Below are positions 33,504 to 47,965 of a stretch of DNA of 64,000 nt, one piece after another; within the stretch, counting starts at the first letter, position 1, and each line of letters begins with the position of its first letter. The notes under the pieces are model-generated. The model ran no database searches. It had not been told where the DNA came from and worked only from the letters and a program-made list of their open reading frames with translations. Both the position numbers and the translations under genes were made by a program. Source of the DNA: Filosporella fistucella (taxonomy: Eukaryota > Ascomycota > Leotiomycetes > Helotiales). Location of the stretch: contig JAQJZZ010000015.1 in NCBI GenBank assembly GCA_030077755.1, positions 1,178,001-1,242,000 of the forward strand. Direction: 5' to 3'.

Positions 33504-36500
33504 ATTGACGCAAAGATTATCGCGAGGCGACTCCGATACTCACTGCCAGTTACTCTTGTCAAAGATGGCGGGTGCCATCTCATCACCAACTGATGGGAGA
33601 GATTCTTTCTCTATCATGAGGGGAAGATGAAGGAGGGGTCAAAGTTATGGTTGATTCACAATACCTTGAAGTGAGATTTGGGCCGGGGAGAAGATGGAGG
33701 AGCTGTGCGGAAGTGTATTGTACAATGTATGAAGTTAGCTTAGCCAATAAACAGACCGTCAAACTTAGCCGCTTCGGCGTGCATGGTGTTGTGTGAGGAT
33801 GCTGAGAATACAAAAGACACAGGTAAGAAACCTCTTGGCTATATATATAACCTGTCCATACTCATGAGATATGCTATGTACAATACATACTGACAAACAA
33901 CTAGAAAACAAATATTACCAAAACATTTCAACAGCCAACATGTTGGGAAGAGAACATCTTCCGCGTTGAAATCAAGCATAACCTACTGCTCAATTCGTTC
34001 TTCATGCCTTAAGATACCTAGCCTGCCTTGAGGAGAGGTTTGGGGGTTTCAATTTGAATCACCTCCTTTCAGTATCCTCACTCAGTGAGGATGTAAGTTG
34101 CTGATATTTTAGAAAATGTAATTGCTGAGAGACCCCGTTAACTTGACTCCACAGGCACCTCTTTGTTCAAGATCAAAAAGATTTCGGACAATTGTTTGCG
34201 GCCGGGTCGGTATTTGCTTTACTCATTCAATATTGAAGATCCGTTGTTCGACGATATACCGAATGATCTTTGAAGAAGGCAGTGTTCTCGAGACTCGCCA
34301 ACTTCCCGGTACCATTGAACATCTCGACCACATCATTGTTAAGGACAAGTCCAACTTCTTTTTGCGGAAAGATTTTGGTGAGTAAACCACCATCCAGATT
34401 TTACTTTCTTTGGGCATCTTGGTGGCAGAAGCTATCTCGATGGAAATCTTCTCTAACTATGGCAAAGCTCCTTCATTAGCCTGTGATCAGCAAGATACTG
34501 TTCGTGAAACTTATCGAACAGCCACTAGCTTTGATAAGAATAAGTTTGACGGCCATGTCAGACGAGTTTCGAGCCTCCTTACCGAAGGAGCGATTCTCTA
34601 GCGATAGCGAAGTGGAAGGGAGGGCGACTATTAGCTGATGAATTCGGCAATGCCGCATCCATGAAGATTCGGGCTTTGGATGGAAAGGTATGCAATACCT
34701 GCTTTCATGGTTTTCCATGTTTGCTGATGTCTTCAGTCTCACGATGGTGCTACACTCTCTTGTAAAGAAGCATGCCTTGACAAGCAAACAATGGCAACTC
34801 CACATCGGTGGCCATTTCAAGTTTTGCGACTGAATTGACTGTAAGTTATCACCATCCTGAGTGCAGAAAAGTGAAGGTTGTCGATGGCCAACTTGCTGAT
34901 GCCATAATATAGCCTCCTGGAAGCATCGCTCTAGCCTAGTTGTGCCTGCCCATTCAATGGCTCCCATCTGCTATTCATTAGTAGTCATGCGTGGATTTCG
35001 CATGTACTCACCAAGAGAGTCAACGGAAGAAGCGGAGCCAATTCCGAGGTAAGATAGCACAACTGTCATCCCACTCTTCTCTAAACAACAATGATATGAG
35101 CGTCGGCATTCAAATGTACAATGCTAACAACGCAAGTGACAGCCCATCCAAGCGGAATTAAAAAGCGTCGCTCGATCTGTCGTCCGGCGAAAAGTGACCT
35201 CCCTCCAGGCTACCCCTCCAGGCTCTCCCTTTTCCCTTCAGGCTTCTCTTCCAGGCTTCGGCTCCAGGCTAGATTTCTTGAGCATGTCAAGGCACTACGC
35301 AATGGCTTTTGTCTGGCACTCCCTGCCTTGCAGGATTTGCCAATATCAAGAGACTGGCAGCCCTTATCGATATCAATTTGGGCATCGACGACTATTCGGA
35401 CATGATAGTTGGGCTTTCGAAACCCACTGAGAAACCCCTTTAACTCCCAAGCTGTGCATGATCACGTCCCATACTTTCAGGATTCGCCAACGGTTTTTTA
35501 CATCGACCCCCGCAATAGATCTTGCAGCCACAAAGATCTTCTTCGAGAGACAAGGAAAGGGATATTGCGTGGAAACTATTCCTTCCCGCGGATTTTCAAG
35601 GGACATCGAGAGCGCATCGGACCCGACAAAGGTGTCGAGCCTATATACTTACTCACACCTCACGGACTCGAACATTCTATTCTTCAGAATCTAGTCGATG
35701 AGCACCACATCAATTTGCAGGAAAGTGCTGCTTGGAATTGCCACTCCAAACTCCAACCCAATGGCGGGGGTGCCCTGACTGGCCTGAGTGCCAGTCAGCA
35801 GCGCTCAGGAATATAAGCGCGAGTATCTCTCCTTGGAAGGCAGCGCAGTGGCCAAATGACCCGTGGTGGAGATAAATGGTTCCAAGGGACCGGTGAAGCA
35901 TATTCTAAAGCATAGTCCAACTGTTGGTCTTTGGAATGGGCAAACACAATGATGGCACTTCTGGCCACTGGAACATTATTTTCACGCCAATTCTCTTACA
36001 CAGCTTCACAGCTACAACAGCGATCCCAGCGAACACTTCATCAACAAGCACTGATGCAACAATCTCAGATGCAACAAGGTCTCAATGATAGCCTGGTGAC
36101 TATCTGGCTCTTATTGTATGCTTCCTAAACTTAAATTTCATCATAAAAATAGAGGAGAAACTGACATCAGATAGGGTATGAATCGGAGCCCACTACCCAA
36201 GGTATTCTTGGTGCCTCACCGATAGGCTCCATGCTCGAAAAGCAAGTGTGCCAATTGAGCATATGCTTCTGGAGTCTGACGGCGCTCATTTCGAGGTTTT
36301 GACATAGGGGAGTGAATTTGGTTGTTAATTGTACGCCGGACCGAAGCCTGCCATGGCCGTCAGTACCCCGTGAAAGTTATCCTGAGGGATATCATGGAGT
36401 TTTGCTGGTGCCAGAGACCAATGGGCACTACAACTACCACAAAGCCCGGGGAGCACGACTCTTAAGATATTGGGGGCGAAAGTGGTGGATTGATGGCGAT

Positions 36501-36740
36501 CTCTCTCAAAGTGAGTTTCTTAATAAATCTCAAGCAGCAGCATTAACCCAAGAAAAGGACGGGACGAAGTATAGAGGGAATTTCATTACTTAGCAATTCA
36601 CGAATCTGACGGAAGCTCGCCTCGGCATGCCAGCAAGCCAATTCCTTTAGCACGATACACACGTTATCTGCATCCTTACTTGTCGTTGTTGTTTTTGTCG
36701 CCATTCTGAGAGCTGGTCTCTACGGACAACTTCCGCGTAA
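33504..36740 (+). other. Modular unit, mixed segment
   Basis: Contains a clean intron 34378-34428 (GTGAGT...GGCAG) joining two open frames of about 87 and 63 codons, neither recognised. A short tandem repeat CTCCAGGCT/CTTCAGGCT (five copies) lies at about 35203-35271. CTCAATTCNTTCNTCATGCCTTA occurs near 33990 as it does before the acceptor at 30345. GTTAATTGTACGCCGGAC near 36324 recurs near 38518. Confidence 0.35.
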
Positions 36741-37308
36741 AGAAACTGACGGAGGGGGCGACCCTTTCCACTATGTCAATACCTGGAGAACTCTTCCTTC
36801 TCCTTCTCCATCAGTTGTTTTAGTATTGGATTGGATGTGCTGTCTTGTTCTTGTTCTTGTTCCGGTCTTCAGCTGGGCTCCACGACAAACCCACTGTTGA
36901 GAAACTGACGTGAGGGGGCGACTCCTCGAACCGAAGTGATCGTTCTGTAGTACACGTTATTCTCCTGCTTCAAGCTTGGTCTCTGTTTCTTTTCTGGAAA
37001 TATTGAACCTAAACTCATTGCAACGGACCCAAGACGTTTCAAAGGCTCCGGCCTTTATAAATGGGAGGATTCTCCAGGATTGGGTTTGTCTCTTATTAAT
37101 CTCGTAGCAACTGCGCAGATATTCTGACTAACGGGTCTACAGAGCACCATTGAGGAGTGTGCGCTACACAGGTCAGCGGCCATTTCTCTCATTGAGAAAA
37201 TGACGGGAGGGGGCGACTCCTCCCACCAAAGTGTTTGTCCAGGAGTACACTTCGTTCCCCTCTCCGAATTTCACGCTGAAAACCTGACAGGAGGGGGCGA
37301 CTCCTCCT
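36741..37308 (+). repeat. AACTGACGGGAGGGGGCGACTCC series (four copies)
   Basis: Copies at about 36741, 36899, 37194 and 37278. The last three end GGGGGCGACTCCTC and can form GGAG/CTCC stems. Core GGCGACTCC is shared with the 33 kb duplication, which suggests related families. An intron 37084-37142 (CTGACTAAC branch, CTACAG) precedes the third copy. The frame from 37200 to 37481 is open. Confidence 0.55.
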
Positions 37309-37524
37309 TGCAATGTCAGTCGCAAATCAACTCGAAGATCAAGTCACTGCCCGTGTCAACTATCCCCCCAACATTGGAGGTACCGCAAAGCTCAATGAGT
37401 GCATCCGCGAACTTTTATCCATTCTTTGCAAGTCTTGAACTTCGCGATAGGCTGGGCCCCCTGATCTTGAAGAACAAATAACGTAATCAAGTTGAAGAAT
37501 CCTTACAACAACACGAACTTAAAG

Positions 37525-39621
37525 TCAGAGAACTTCCCCTCTACATATGCCTCTGCATTCGAACAAACTATGAAGGGGATCCAATCTCCATTGGAGATTT
37601 GATACTACCTGAATAGCACAGGGATCATTCAAATACAGATTGCTTGCGATCTTGTGATACTCTGCCACCAAGCTGCAGCCAGATTGGTGACCAATGGAAG
37701 CACTGGCAACCTCAATTCCGAATGAATAAGGCCAGAGAACTCGCCCTCTATTCAAAAGGCAGAAAATACCCAAAAACCAATCAGTCTTCGAGAACTTAGA
37801 CCTCAAACCTTCAGCTTGAGCATTGAGTCTTCCTGGCATGCATTTAGAAGACCTTTCTGCGTCGTTGTATGACCCCGTTCCGAGATTCCCATTGTAAATT
37901 ACATACACATCAAGTTGGGCCGTTCAACGCAGTTTCGTTATTCTACACTCTATTCCTGCTCTCAGGTTGATCCATACATGTCATCGTGCACTGTTTGCCC
38001 AGATTTACCGCTCCAATCTCTATCGCTGCGACTTAATAAAACGACGAACATCCTACGCTGTGTTCATACAGTATCACGACCTAAAGCTTTCTTTCAGCTA
38101 TTGAAGTTCTGGGAAGCCTTGTACAAATCGCTTTGATCTGGATACCTCATACAACAAGCTCCTGGTCTCGCAGTACGACTCTTTTCATCACAAGCCCAGA
38201 CTCGTGTTCTTCAGCTTTGATGGTACGAAAAGCTGCATTTGGAATTTTGGTGCTTGCAAATACAACCAAGTTTAAGAAATCACTCGAGAACAAGCACCTG
38301 CCATCAAGCATTCAGATAAACAACTTAAGACATATAAGACTTTGTTTGCCGCTTCGACTAACAACACCACGATGCTCAAGTATTCCTGCCGAAAGCAGAG
38401 CTGAGTCTGAGAATCACCCTCTAACGCCAAAGCCAGCCTGCTGCCCCAAGAGAGCCCCTCCCCTTATGAGACCACTCTATACAGAACTCCCAGCCCGTAC
38501 CAGTTCTAAGTCGGTTGTTAATTGTACGCCGGACGGCCGAGGCCTGCCAAAGCCTCAACAAGATTCCGCAAGAACTCGATTGACAATACTGCCACCAACC
38601 AGCCTTGGCCTCTAATCATTCGCTTCCCCGGTAATAATTCTGCTACAAGCATTCTTTACTTGATCATACAACAAACCAAAAGCCGTGGGAGCGATCCCGC
38701 GTAATGCACACCAGTCAGAGAACTCCCCCTTTATCACCAAGCAAAAGTTTGTTACCCAGCTTTCAAATCTCTGCTCTCCTGGTACGGACAAGCGCTACAC
38801 GCTTAAGCGTGAGCTGAGTTGGGACCTCGTGCGTTCGGATGAGAGTTCCTGGCAATAATGCTGAAATGAAGTCAGAGAACTCCCCCTCTATCTGCTTTGA
38901 CAAGATCAAATATCCAGGGCTCATGGTCCCGGAAAGCCAGCTCCGTGCTATGCTAGCTTTTAAGCAGAAAGTGGATGAGGCTTTTCGGGATGTTTCTTCT
39001 CAAACATGACTTTGTCAGGGTGTCTTATGGGAGGGAGGGATATTCGAGGGGATATTGGCATGGTTTCCATTTTTTCCATCATGAAGAGGCGTGGTGGCGT
39101 CTGCAGAATGAAAGCAACCACCAAGATCTGCACTAGAGGCCATTCTACCCAGGATCGCTCCCAAGTCTTCGTCACAGACCTCCAAGTAAGCATCATCTTT
39201 TTCTTCTCTATGGAAGAGAAGACAGGATACCAAAAGTCAGAGAACTCCCCCTCTACCAAGCTAAATTTACTGTTTAGCAGGAGCTTTTCCACATCAGACC
39301 AGTTTCACCTGATATGCAGGACCGGGCTCGACATCCACCAAGCTAGTCAAGAGCACTCGCTGCGAAGCGATGCTTTGAAGATTGAGGCCTGATGGTCGGA
39401 ACTCAGCTGGTCTAGTCAGATAGCTAAGAGAACTCCCTCTCTACATATTCAAAGTTCCTGCTCAGCAATCAAATCAAAGCTCCCAAATCCCGATGAGCAG
39501 GTAGCCAGCCCAGTCGCAGATGATAGCCAATATGAGGACGAGCAGCCCACGGATAGCACAAGTGGTGGTAGAAAACAAAAGGCTACGAAGAAGATGGGCG
39601 CCGAGAGAACTCCCCCTCTAC
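37525..39621 (+). repeat. TCAGAGAACTCCCCCTCTA exon series
   Basis: Copies at 37525, 38715, 38872 and 39237, plus one at 29760, each immediately preceded by AG (AAAG, CCAG, GAAG, AAAG, CGAG). Variants lacking the exact start lie near 37731, 39424 and 39601, and a weak one near 38408. The copy at 39237 follows intron 39186-39236 and that at 38872 follows 38829-38871. Following sequence is private to each copy and often holds a palindrome: AATCTCC/GGAGATT at 37583-37599, CACGCTTAAGCGTG near 38796. In frame SENSPS the exons stay open for roughly 25-50 codons. Confidence 0.6.
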
Positions 39622-39760
39622 AAGCTTTCGGTCATCAAACCAGCCCTCAGTCATCTCCTGCTCCCAGCTCCGAGGACCGGTGTCGAGGAATGGTTTTGGA
39701 AGTTAGGGTGGACGTCCTGACACCAAGTGAGGCAGGGAGTTTGTGTGTGCTGTGGTAAAA

Positions 39761-39780
39761 GTTGAGGCGCGAGCCTCAAC
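39761..39780 (+). other. Hairpin with GCGA tetraloop near the 3' end of the unit
   Basis: GTTGAGGC (39761-39768), loop GCGA, GCCTCAAC (39773-39780): a perfect 8-bp stem capped by a GNRA loop. It follows the last cassette copy by about 140 bases. Confidence 0.6.
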
Positions 39781-40522
39781 ACAGCTACGTTCTTCTATCC
39801 TCAGAGTACCTAGCATCACGAATTGATCCGGTAGCTGTATGGAGTGTTGTAAGAGTACGGAGTGTGTTGTAAGATTAAGTATATGATTATGGAAGATTGT
39901 ATGATTACGAGAATATTGTGTCTAATCGAGATTCTGAATCAGAATGTGATGATATCAACTGTGATCTGTAATTGCAGCTAGATATAAGACCACCAATGTT
40001 TTAAAAACTAACAAACAGCCTATCCTCCCACCTCAGTTCCTTCTGACGCTTCAATTCCTCCTACCTCAACAGGATACTAACTTCAGCGACATTTCTAGAA
40101 CATCCAAAAACATGTGATAACTTGATGGTAGGTGAGTCCTGCAACTCGTTGACACATCACTTGAACAGAACCTCAAAACTCTAGGCGGATACTAATACCA
40201 CAGCGGAATTACTTTCCAAACTCCAATCCCTCCTCCCCGAGAAAGTTGGGCCATAATAAAACAAACAGGCATACGGCATTGCAAACGGCATCTGAGAATT
40301 CTCTTCCTTTCCTCCTATACCTATATGTATCGGAAGAGAGCCAGTGTGTTATCCGCATTTTCGGATGTGGGCTGGTCACGTTTTTAGGGGTCTTACCCCC
40401 TGAATTGACATCGCAGAACGAAAATTTGACAGGCAGAATTGATGACTATATGGAAGTTTGGACGAGAAAACTTAATTTCATTGCAGTGATCATATTTGAA
40501 TTGAAAACTCCTGACTAGATGC
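39781..40522. other. Intergenic, no gene seen
   Basis: AT-rich. Repeated GTGTTGTAAGA words near 39845-39875. 3' flank of the dioxygenase gene. Confidence 0.4.
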
Positions 40523-41584
40523 TTAATGCGATTCCCCCTGTGGTGCAAGCACGACTGGATAATTGAGCTCCAGGCCCGCCTGATCGTTACCACTTAGTGG
40601 CTTGAAATCAACCACCAGAGTGTCCTTTACAGCGAATACGGAGTCATTCTCCAAGTATGAGCATTTTCGGTCAAAAATTTGGGTAGTAACTGGTTTGTAG
40701 CCATCTTTTTGGACCTGGCCACTTGTGTTAGTGGAAATTCGCGGAGTATCAATGTTGAAACTTACAATGAGATGGATATGGGCTGGTCGATATGGGTGTC
40801 GGTCAAGGAGTTCGAGAAGTTTTCCAGCAGGTCCTAGATACGTCAGATGCTGAGATTCTTTACACATAGGTCAGATCTTACCATCATTAGGAACTGGGTA
40901 TGGTGTTGGTCGAAGACAATAGAAAGCATAACGTCCATTATCATCCGTCTTGAACTTTCCACGCAAGTTGCAATCCGCCTGATCCTTGTCTTGCTGTTCA
41001 TATAAGCCGTTTGTTGAAGCTTGCCACACATCTATCCAAGCACCAGCAACAGGTTTTTTCGTGACCAGGTCTGTTACCGTCCCGTACATATATGTAGTCT
41101 GGCCATCTTTGGCTGGTGTCTTGATAATAGTAGACTCGTTCTCCAAGATTGGGGCATCGTGTCGGAAGAAGGGGCCAAGGATTGCACTCGCCGTAGCAGC
41201 GTCTGTAGTCTCTGCTGCCAGTTTGAATGTGATCTCGTCGACGAGTCTGTGAGACAAAAGTCAGCAGATGCCTGATTTCCCGAAAGATAAAACTCACGAT
41301 TCAAGTCCGATAACATCACACAATAGCTGTCCCTCGTTTCTCTTGTCATCACTCATCTGCCCTGCCCAGTTGATCATATTCACCCCCTGCATCCACTCGT
41401 CCACGGTAAGTTCATTCTCTCTAGCAAAATCATGAACATGTCTGATAAGACCGCTCATCAATTGACGCAATCGTGGAGAACATTTTGGACCGGTAGCAGC
41501 AATAACGCTCTCAGTAAAGTTGGGATCGAATCTTGAGACATCTCCCACTGCAGCTCCGTTCGTCTTGCCATTAACTGCTGCCAT
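40523..41584 (-). CDS. Intradiol ring-cleavage dioxygenase (hydroxyquinol/catechol 1,2-dioxygenase)
   Basis: Four exons: 41584-41298, 41246-40882, 40833-40766, 40714-40523, with introns of 51, 48 and 51 nt. All phases fit, 303 residues. The helical N-terminal dimerisation domain (about 25-100, FTESVIAATGPKCSPRLRQL) precedes the beta-sandwich catalytic domain. Expected non-haem Fe(III) ligands are visible: Tyr178 (NGLY), Tyr212 (TPYPVP), His236 and His238 (RPAHIHL), with spacing close to known catechol 1,2-dioxygenases. It cleaves a catecholic ring between its hydroxyls. The RPTPYPVPNDGPAGKLL stretch resembles fungal hydroxyquinol 1,2-dioxygenases, making maleylacetate, but substrate choice is inference. 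No signal peptide, so cytosolic. A flavin hydroxylase lies 2.5 kb away. Confidence 0.93.
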
Positions 41585-43118
41585 TGTTCTAAATTCTGTG
41601 GGCGATTTGCAAGTATGCGATGAAGTCGTCCAGAATGTGTTTAAGTGAAGAAGTGCTTGAATATGTCAAGATGAGGTTGACAGAAGCGTGGATATAGAAG
41701 CACTATGAATTGTCCGTCGTCCCTTACCCGATGTTTGAGAGCTCCGGAAGCATTGTGAAGGAGCAGCTAGCTATGCATAGCATGCCCCGCACTGGGGCCC
41801 AAGAGGGCAAACAGGTGAGGGAAGACTTGCAGCTGTGGAGGGGTAATGTGGATGTGATGTGGATCTGGGCTATCGGTTGCTGCGGAGGGAGCGAGGATGG
41901 TCATCAGAGAAAGAAGGAAGTGTAATTGGGCGGTTGAGAACGAGCTGTTGGTAGTTGGGGCGGCTTTAGCTCCGCTTCCGTTACAACCCGCTACTAGAGA
42001 GAAGTGGGATTAGATAGTGCTTATGTCAGCCATATGTATTGAGCAACAACAGCAACCAACAGAAGCAACTGAAGCAATAGAAGATGCTGATAAAGAGCCA
42101 ATTCCCATATTTTTCTAAGAGTATCAACAAAAATATGACAGGTTGTACAAGTCTTGCTACCAGTGACTTCAAAGGAGCATTTCATGAGATTCCATGAGAG
42201 TACATGATCGCTGGACTTCTAGACGGTATACTTTCTACTTGACCAATTCGGATACCGAAACAATACATCCGGTGCAGCAAGTGCTGCAGAAAACACACCA
42301 CTTCGGCGCTTTACAACTCAGGCAGGGTAATTGCATGCGTCGTTGTCTGTTTGTAGCATATACCACTTTCCAAGTTTGGTAAACTTTTCATTGCTGCAAG
42401 AATCTTCCAACCATAGTGGGGCTGTTGCATAGGAATGAGTTGGCAAGTAGCCATTCTGATCTTGAAAATCATGTTGCACAAAGAATAGTTTGACTTTCAA
42501 GCCCTCCAAGTCAAGACACCTTATATACGGGACAGAATTGGATGAGAAAGGAGTGAGAAAGAAGAAGAAGCAGAATGGACAATAAAATATACGAAAAGTA
42601 TCAATCAGAAGCTATCAGAATTAAATACCCAATATCCTCCCAACTCCCTCTCAAATCACCAGCCCTTCAAACTTCTCCCAAAGTAAGTACCTCCGTACAA
42701 ACAAAATTTTGTTGCACATCGCACTCCCTCTAACGCAAACCTCGTCGCGTCCCCTTGAAAATCACAAACGCGTCTACCTATCTCTCGACACCATGCTGTG
42801 ATGGACCCTATTCTATAGCTGGAAGAAACCAAAATACCCTCAACTCTCCTCCGAAAATCACCAACCTGTTCGAACTTTTGCATAAGTACCTCCGTACCAA
42901 CTAAACTTTGTTGCACATCGCATTCTTTCTGTTGCAAACCTCGTCGCGTCCAAACCCTTGGATGGGTGCCCTTAAAGCTTCGATTTCGACTTCGAGAACG
43001 TACCCTATTCACGTGGCAAAACTACTCTTCGCTTTTATTTATTATCACACTCCTGACGCGAAAATCTAAAACTTTTTACTTCGAAGCGGCAACCACTCTC
43101 TCAATACCAAAGCATACG
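41585..43118. repeat. Intergenic with a direct repeat pair (42627-42752, 42830-42951)
   Basis: Two copies of a roughly 120-bp segment about 203 bp apart share CTCCGTAC.AAC.AAA.TTTGTTGCACATCGCA and CAAACCTCGTCGCGTCC. No gene is seen between the dioxygenase start and the orphan frame at 43119. Confidence 0.6.
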
Positions 43119-43701
43119 ATGCCATATGGTGTAGAGAAGGGAAAATTAGTTCCAATCTTCCCGTTGTCAAGATCCCAGGGCAACGTATCATCAATGGTGG
43201 ATAGTCGCAACGTTCTTCTCAGCGATTACTTCTCAAGCACCCAAAACCAGACCAACTCTGAGTACGATTCCAACGACGACCGGTCTAATTACGATTCGAA
43301 CGACGGCCAGTCTGATAACGACGAGTCATCGGACACCACATTAATGGATCACACAAAGGAGTCGGCGCGCAAGCATCGTGCAAAGGCCAAATTAGCAGAC
43401 ATCCTCCTTACGAAGCGATTTGATATGGATGAGAATACGATAACTATCAAGCTCTTATTGGTTGCAATAGGGTAGCAAAGGATCTAGCTTTATCAAAAAC
43501 GATCCTAAGAACACGTCGCTTAGTGACTATGCCATTGGTATCTTAGTATTGGGGAGGGAGTTAAACAAAATCACAGGCTCTGAGATTAAGCGATTTCGAG
43601 TGGCATTTAAGACGCTTTTCAGGGTGTTCTATTCACTTTATAAAAAAGATATAGGAATAGGAAGGATGGTCGAAGGATACTTACGTTTTGAGTGGGAATA
43701 G
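43119..43701 (+). pseudogene. Frameshifted orphan gene
   Basis: From ATG 43119 the frame encodes MPYGVEKGKLVPIFPLSRSQ, an Asp/Asn/Ser-rich stretch (SEYDSNDDRSNYDSNDGQSD) and ends IKLLLVAIG at a TAG (43473). One base forward, the sequence continues as protein-like: GSKGSSFIKNDPKNTSLSDY, AIGILVLGRELNKITGSEI, FRVFYSLYKKDIGIGRMVEG, to TAG at 43699-43701. A single extra base in the GGG at 43470-43472 would explain it. No intron of reasonable size fits there. Family not recognised. Could be a sequencing error or a recent loss. Confidence 0.5.
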
Positions 43702-44120
43702 GGTGTAAATAGCATAAAGAGTTCACTTTAAGCACGAATTGCGCGTGGCGCGCCCAACACGGTGGGGGTGGAATTGGAAGAGGAACTTGATGTGCCAGCA
43801 AGGGACTGAGAGATATTCCAATGCTAGATATACTCCGTATTTTGAGCCTTTGAGATATGCCAGCTTTGTTGGAAAATATTTGAACTAATTTAAATTGTCC
43901 ATCTTTTCATCATGGCCATCAGTGGAACAAGTATCGTTCCTGAGATATGCGATATACAATCAAAATAAGTCGAGAATGATAATTTTTTGCCACACCTCTT
44001 CTTATTCTCTATCTTTAGTGAGAGTATATCATATCGAGAAGACAAAAGAAATCAATCATCCTAGCATAAACAGCAAATCATATCCCATTTTCCATCCTAA
44101 CCTTCTCCTTTCATGTCGTC

Positions 44121-46573
<2,453 letters not shown>

Positions 46574-47965
46574 CTTGACGACGATAATTCAACTCGGTTT
46601 TTCTATAAGAAATGAACTGACGTCGACAAACCCAAGCGAAGTGGTACGAGGTGCGTTAATGGTTCAGTGAAAGGTACCTATGGCGATATATGACAGAGAA
46701 CAAGATTGGAAGGAGTATCTGAGCCGTCCTACTTCTCTACATGAGATATACATCGATAGCAAGGAGCTGATAAGCAAATATATACACCACTTGAAATGAA
46801 CCAACATCATACGCGCCGGATATAAGACGCGGGGTCCCCATGTTCTCTCGTTGGGGTAGCGGATGCATCTCAGTGACCTGCGTGGGGAACTAAGCTGCCC
46901 CCCTGTCATAGGGTCACTGGAGATTCTCTTGAGAGCGGAAGTGTCCCGCTACTTGCCTTTGGGTATTATCGATCTTTCTGTCGGAGCCAACATATTATTA
47001 ATATGTTTGGTTGTCAAACTAATTCGGCTTACTACCAAATTCTAAAACAAAAACTTTGGGTACCAGAAGTTATCATTTGCATTCGTACTCATTTGATTCG
47101 GATCCCTCCTTTGCATTTGGCCAGGGAATTTCTCGCATGAGGAGGCAATGCATATGCATGTGGGTGGTGCAGATGTCAATATATTGTCCATATCTGGATG
47201 TGTGGGTGACATTGAGATTGTCTCTTCTATCTATTCCCTCTGCTCCAATATTCGCAAGAAGAAGAAAAACGACTGTGTACTAGAGATTGTTGGAACTTTC
47301 TTTCGAGCTTATTTCAAAATATTTGAAAAACTTGAATAAGTTTGGGTTGCAGGCTGTACGCGACAAAAGAACATGAGGTATCTCATCTGTTTGACTCTTG
47401 AGTCTCTCATGAAGCTGCAAAAATACAGGCCACCCTCGCTACACACTGCTTAGTCCTGAAAAACCATCAGTAGTGAAATTTAATGAATGGCAATCATGGC
47501 AACGAAGCAGAAAGAGACCCTTTTAAGCAATCTGCACATCAATAGGAGAACAATTAATAGAGCTCACTTGAAGCCTACCGAGACCGTGATCCCGAAGCAC
47601 TAGAAGCCCGGATTATACTGATATAATTCGTTCGACATATAAATATGATTGATCCAGGGAAGGAAACACAGCCTTTCCATGCTTGAGGAAATAAGGTATC
47701 TCCTAAGTCCTATGCATAGAATATGCTGTCGGTGATAATGTATACGAGCATACGCTTTACGCTGCCTCCGGGTAGCGTCATCCTGTCGCCTGCCAGAGAG
47801 GCTACCGCCGTTCGGCGCAACATCATTCCATCCAAATACAAAAGCAACCAATTTTGCTTCGAAAATGAGACTCAACCACGCAAAGACAGGTCGAATTGAC
47901 AAGTCAATAGATATCATCAAATAGTTCCCAGTCATCCGCGATATCTTTATTAATCAAAATTCAGC
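46574..47965. other. Divergent intergenic region, flavin hydroxylase / SDR
   Basis: 1.4 kb between outward starts; likely promoter region for both. A few short frames, none recognised. Confidence 0.4.

Larger units (their letters stand above)
25640..39780 (+). ncRNA. Large modular, heavily spliced transcription unit of repeated exon cassettes (inferred)
   Basis: About 14 kb without a recognisable protein family, but with many canonical plus-strand introns: 25698-25757, 26207-26280, 26372-26446, 26522-26571, 26812-26882 (GC-AG), 26971-27028, 27115-27204, 28298-28349, 28382-28430, 28483-28532, 28694-28760, 29096-29143, 29655-29708, 29879-29932, 30257-30345, 30516-30559, 32697-32757, 34378-34428, 37084-37142, 39186-39236. 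Between them are exon-sized blocks, many holding a single hairpin. Exon cassettes are repeated within blocks, and each block has its own family. Seen: introns, inverted repeats, repeats. Inferred: one transcript with structured-RNA function. Alternatives: several adjacent small genes, a decayed multi-exon coding gene with exon duplications, or a nest of gene fragments. Ends are set by the promoter-like tract on the left and a GTTGAGGC/GCCTCAAC hairpin on the right. No RNA data were available to me. Confidence 0.45.

Noticed and set aside
25857..39621. CRISPR-like array of repeats
   Set aside because: Repeats are imperfect, unevenly spaced (57 to over 1000 bases), of several families, and bounded by eukaryotic splice sites in a fungal genome.
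25640..39780. A transposable element or retroelement
   Set aside because: No transposase, reverse transcriptase or integrase motif, no terminal repeats or target-site duplication could be found, and the GC content is like the neighbours, without signs of repeat-induced mutation.
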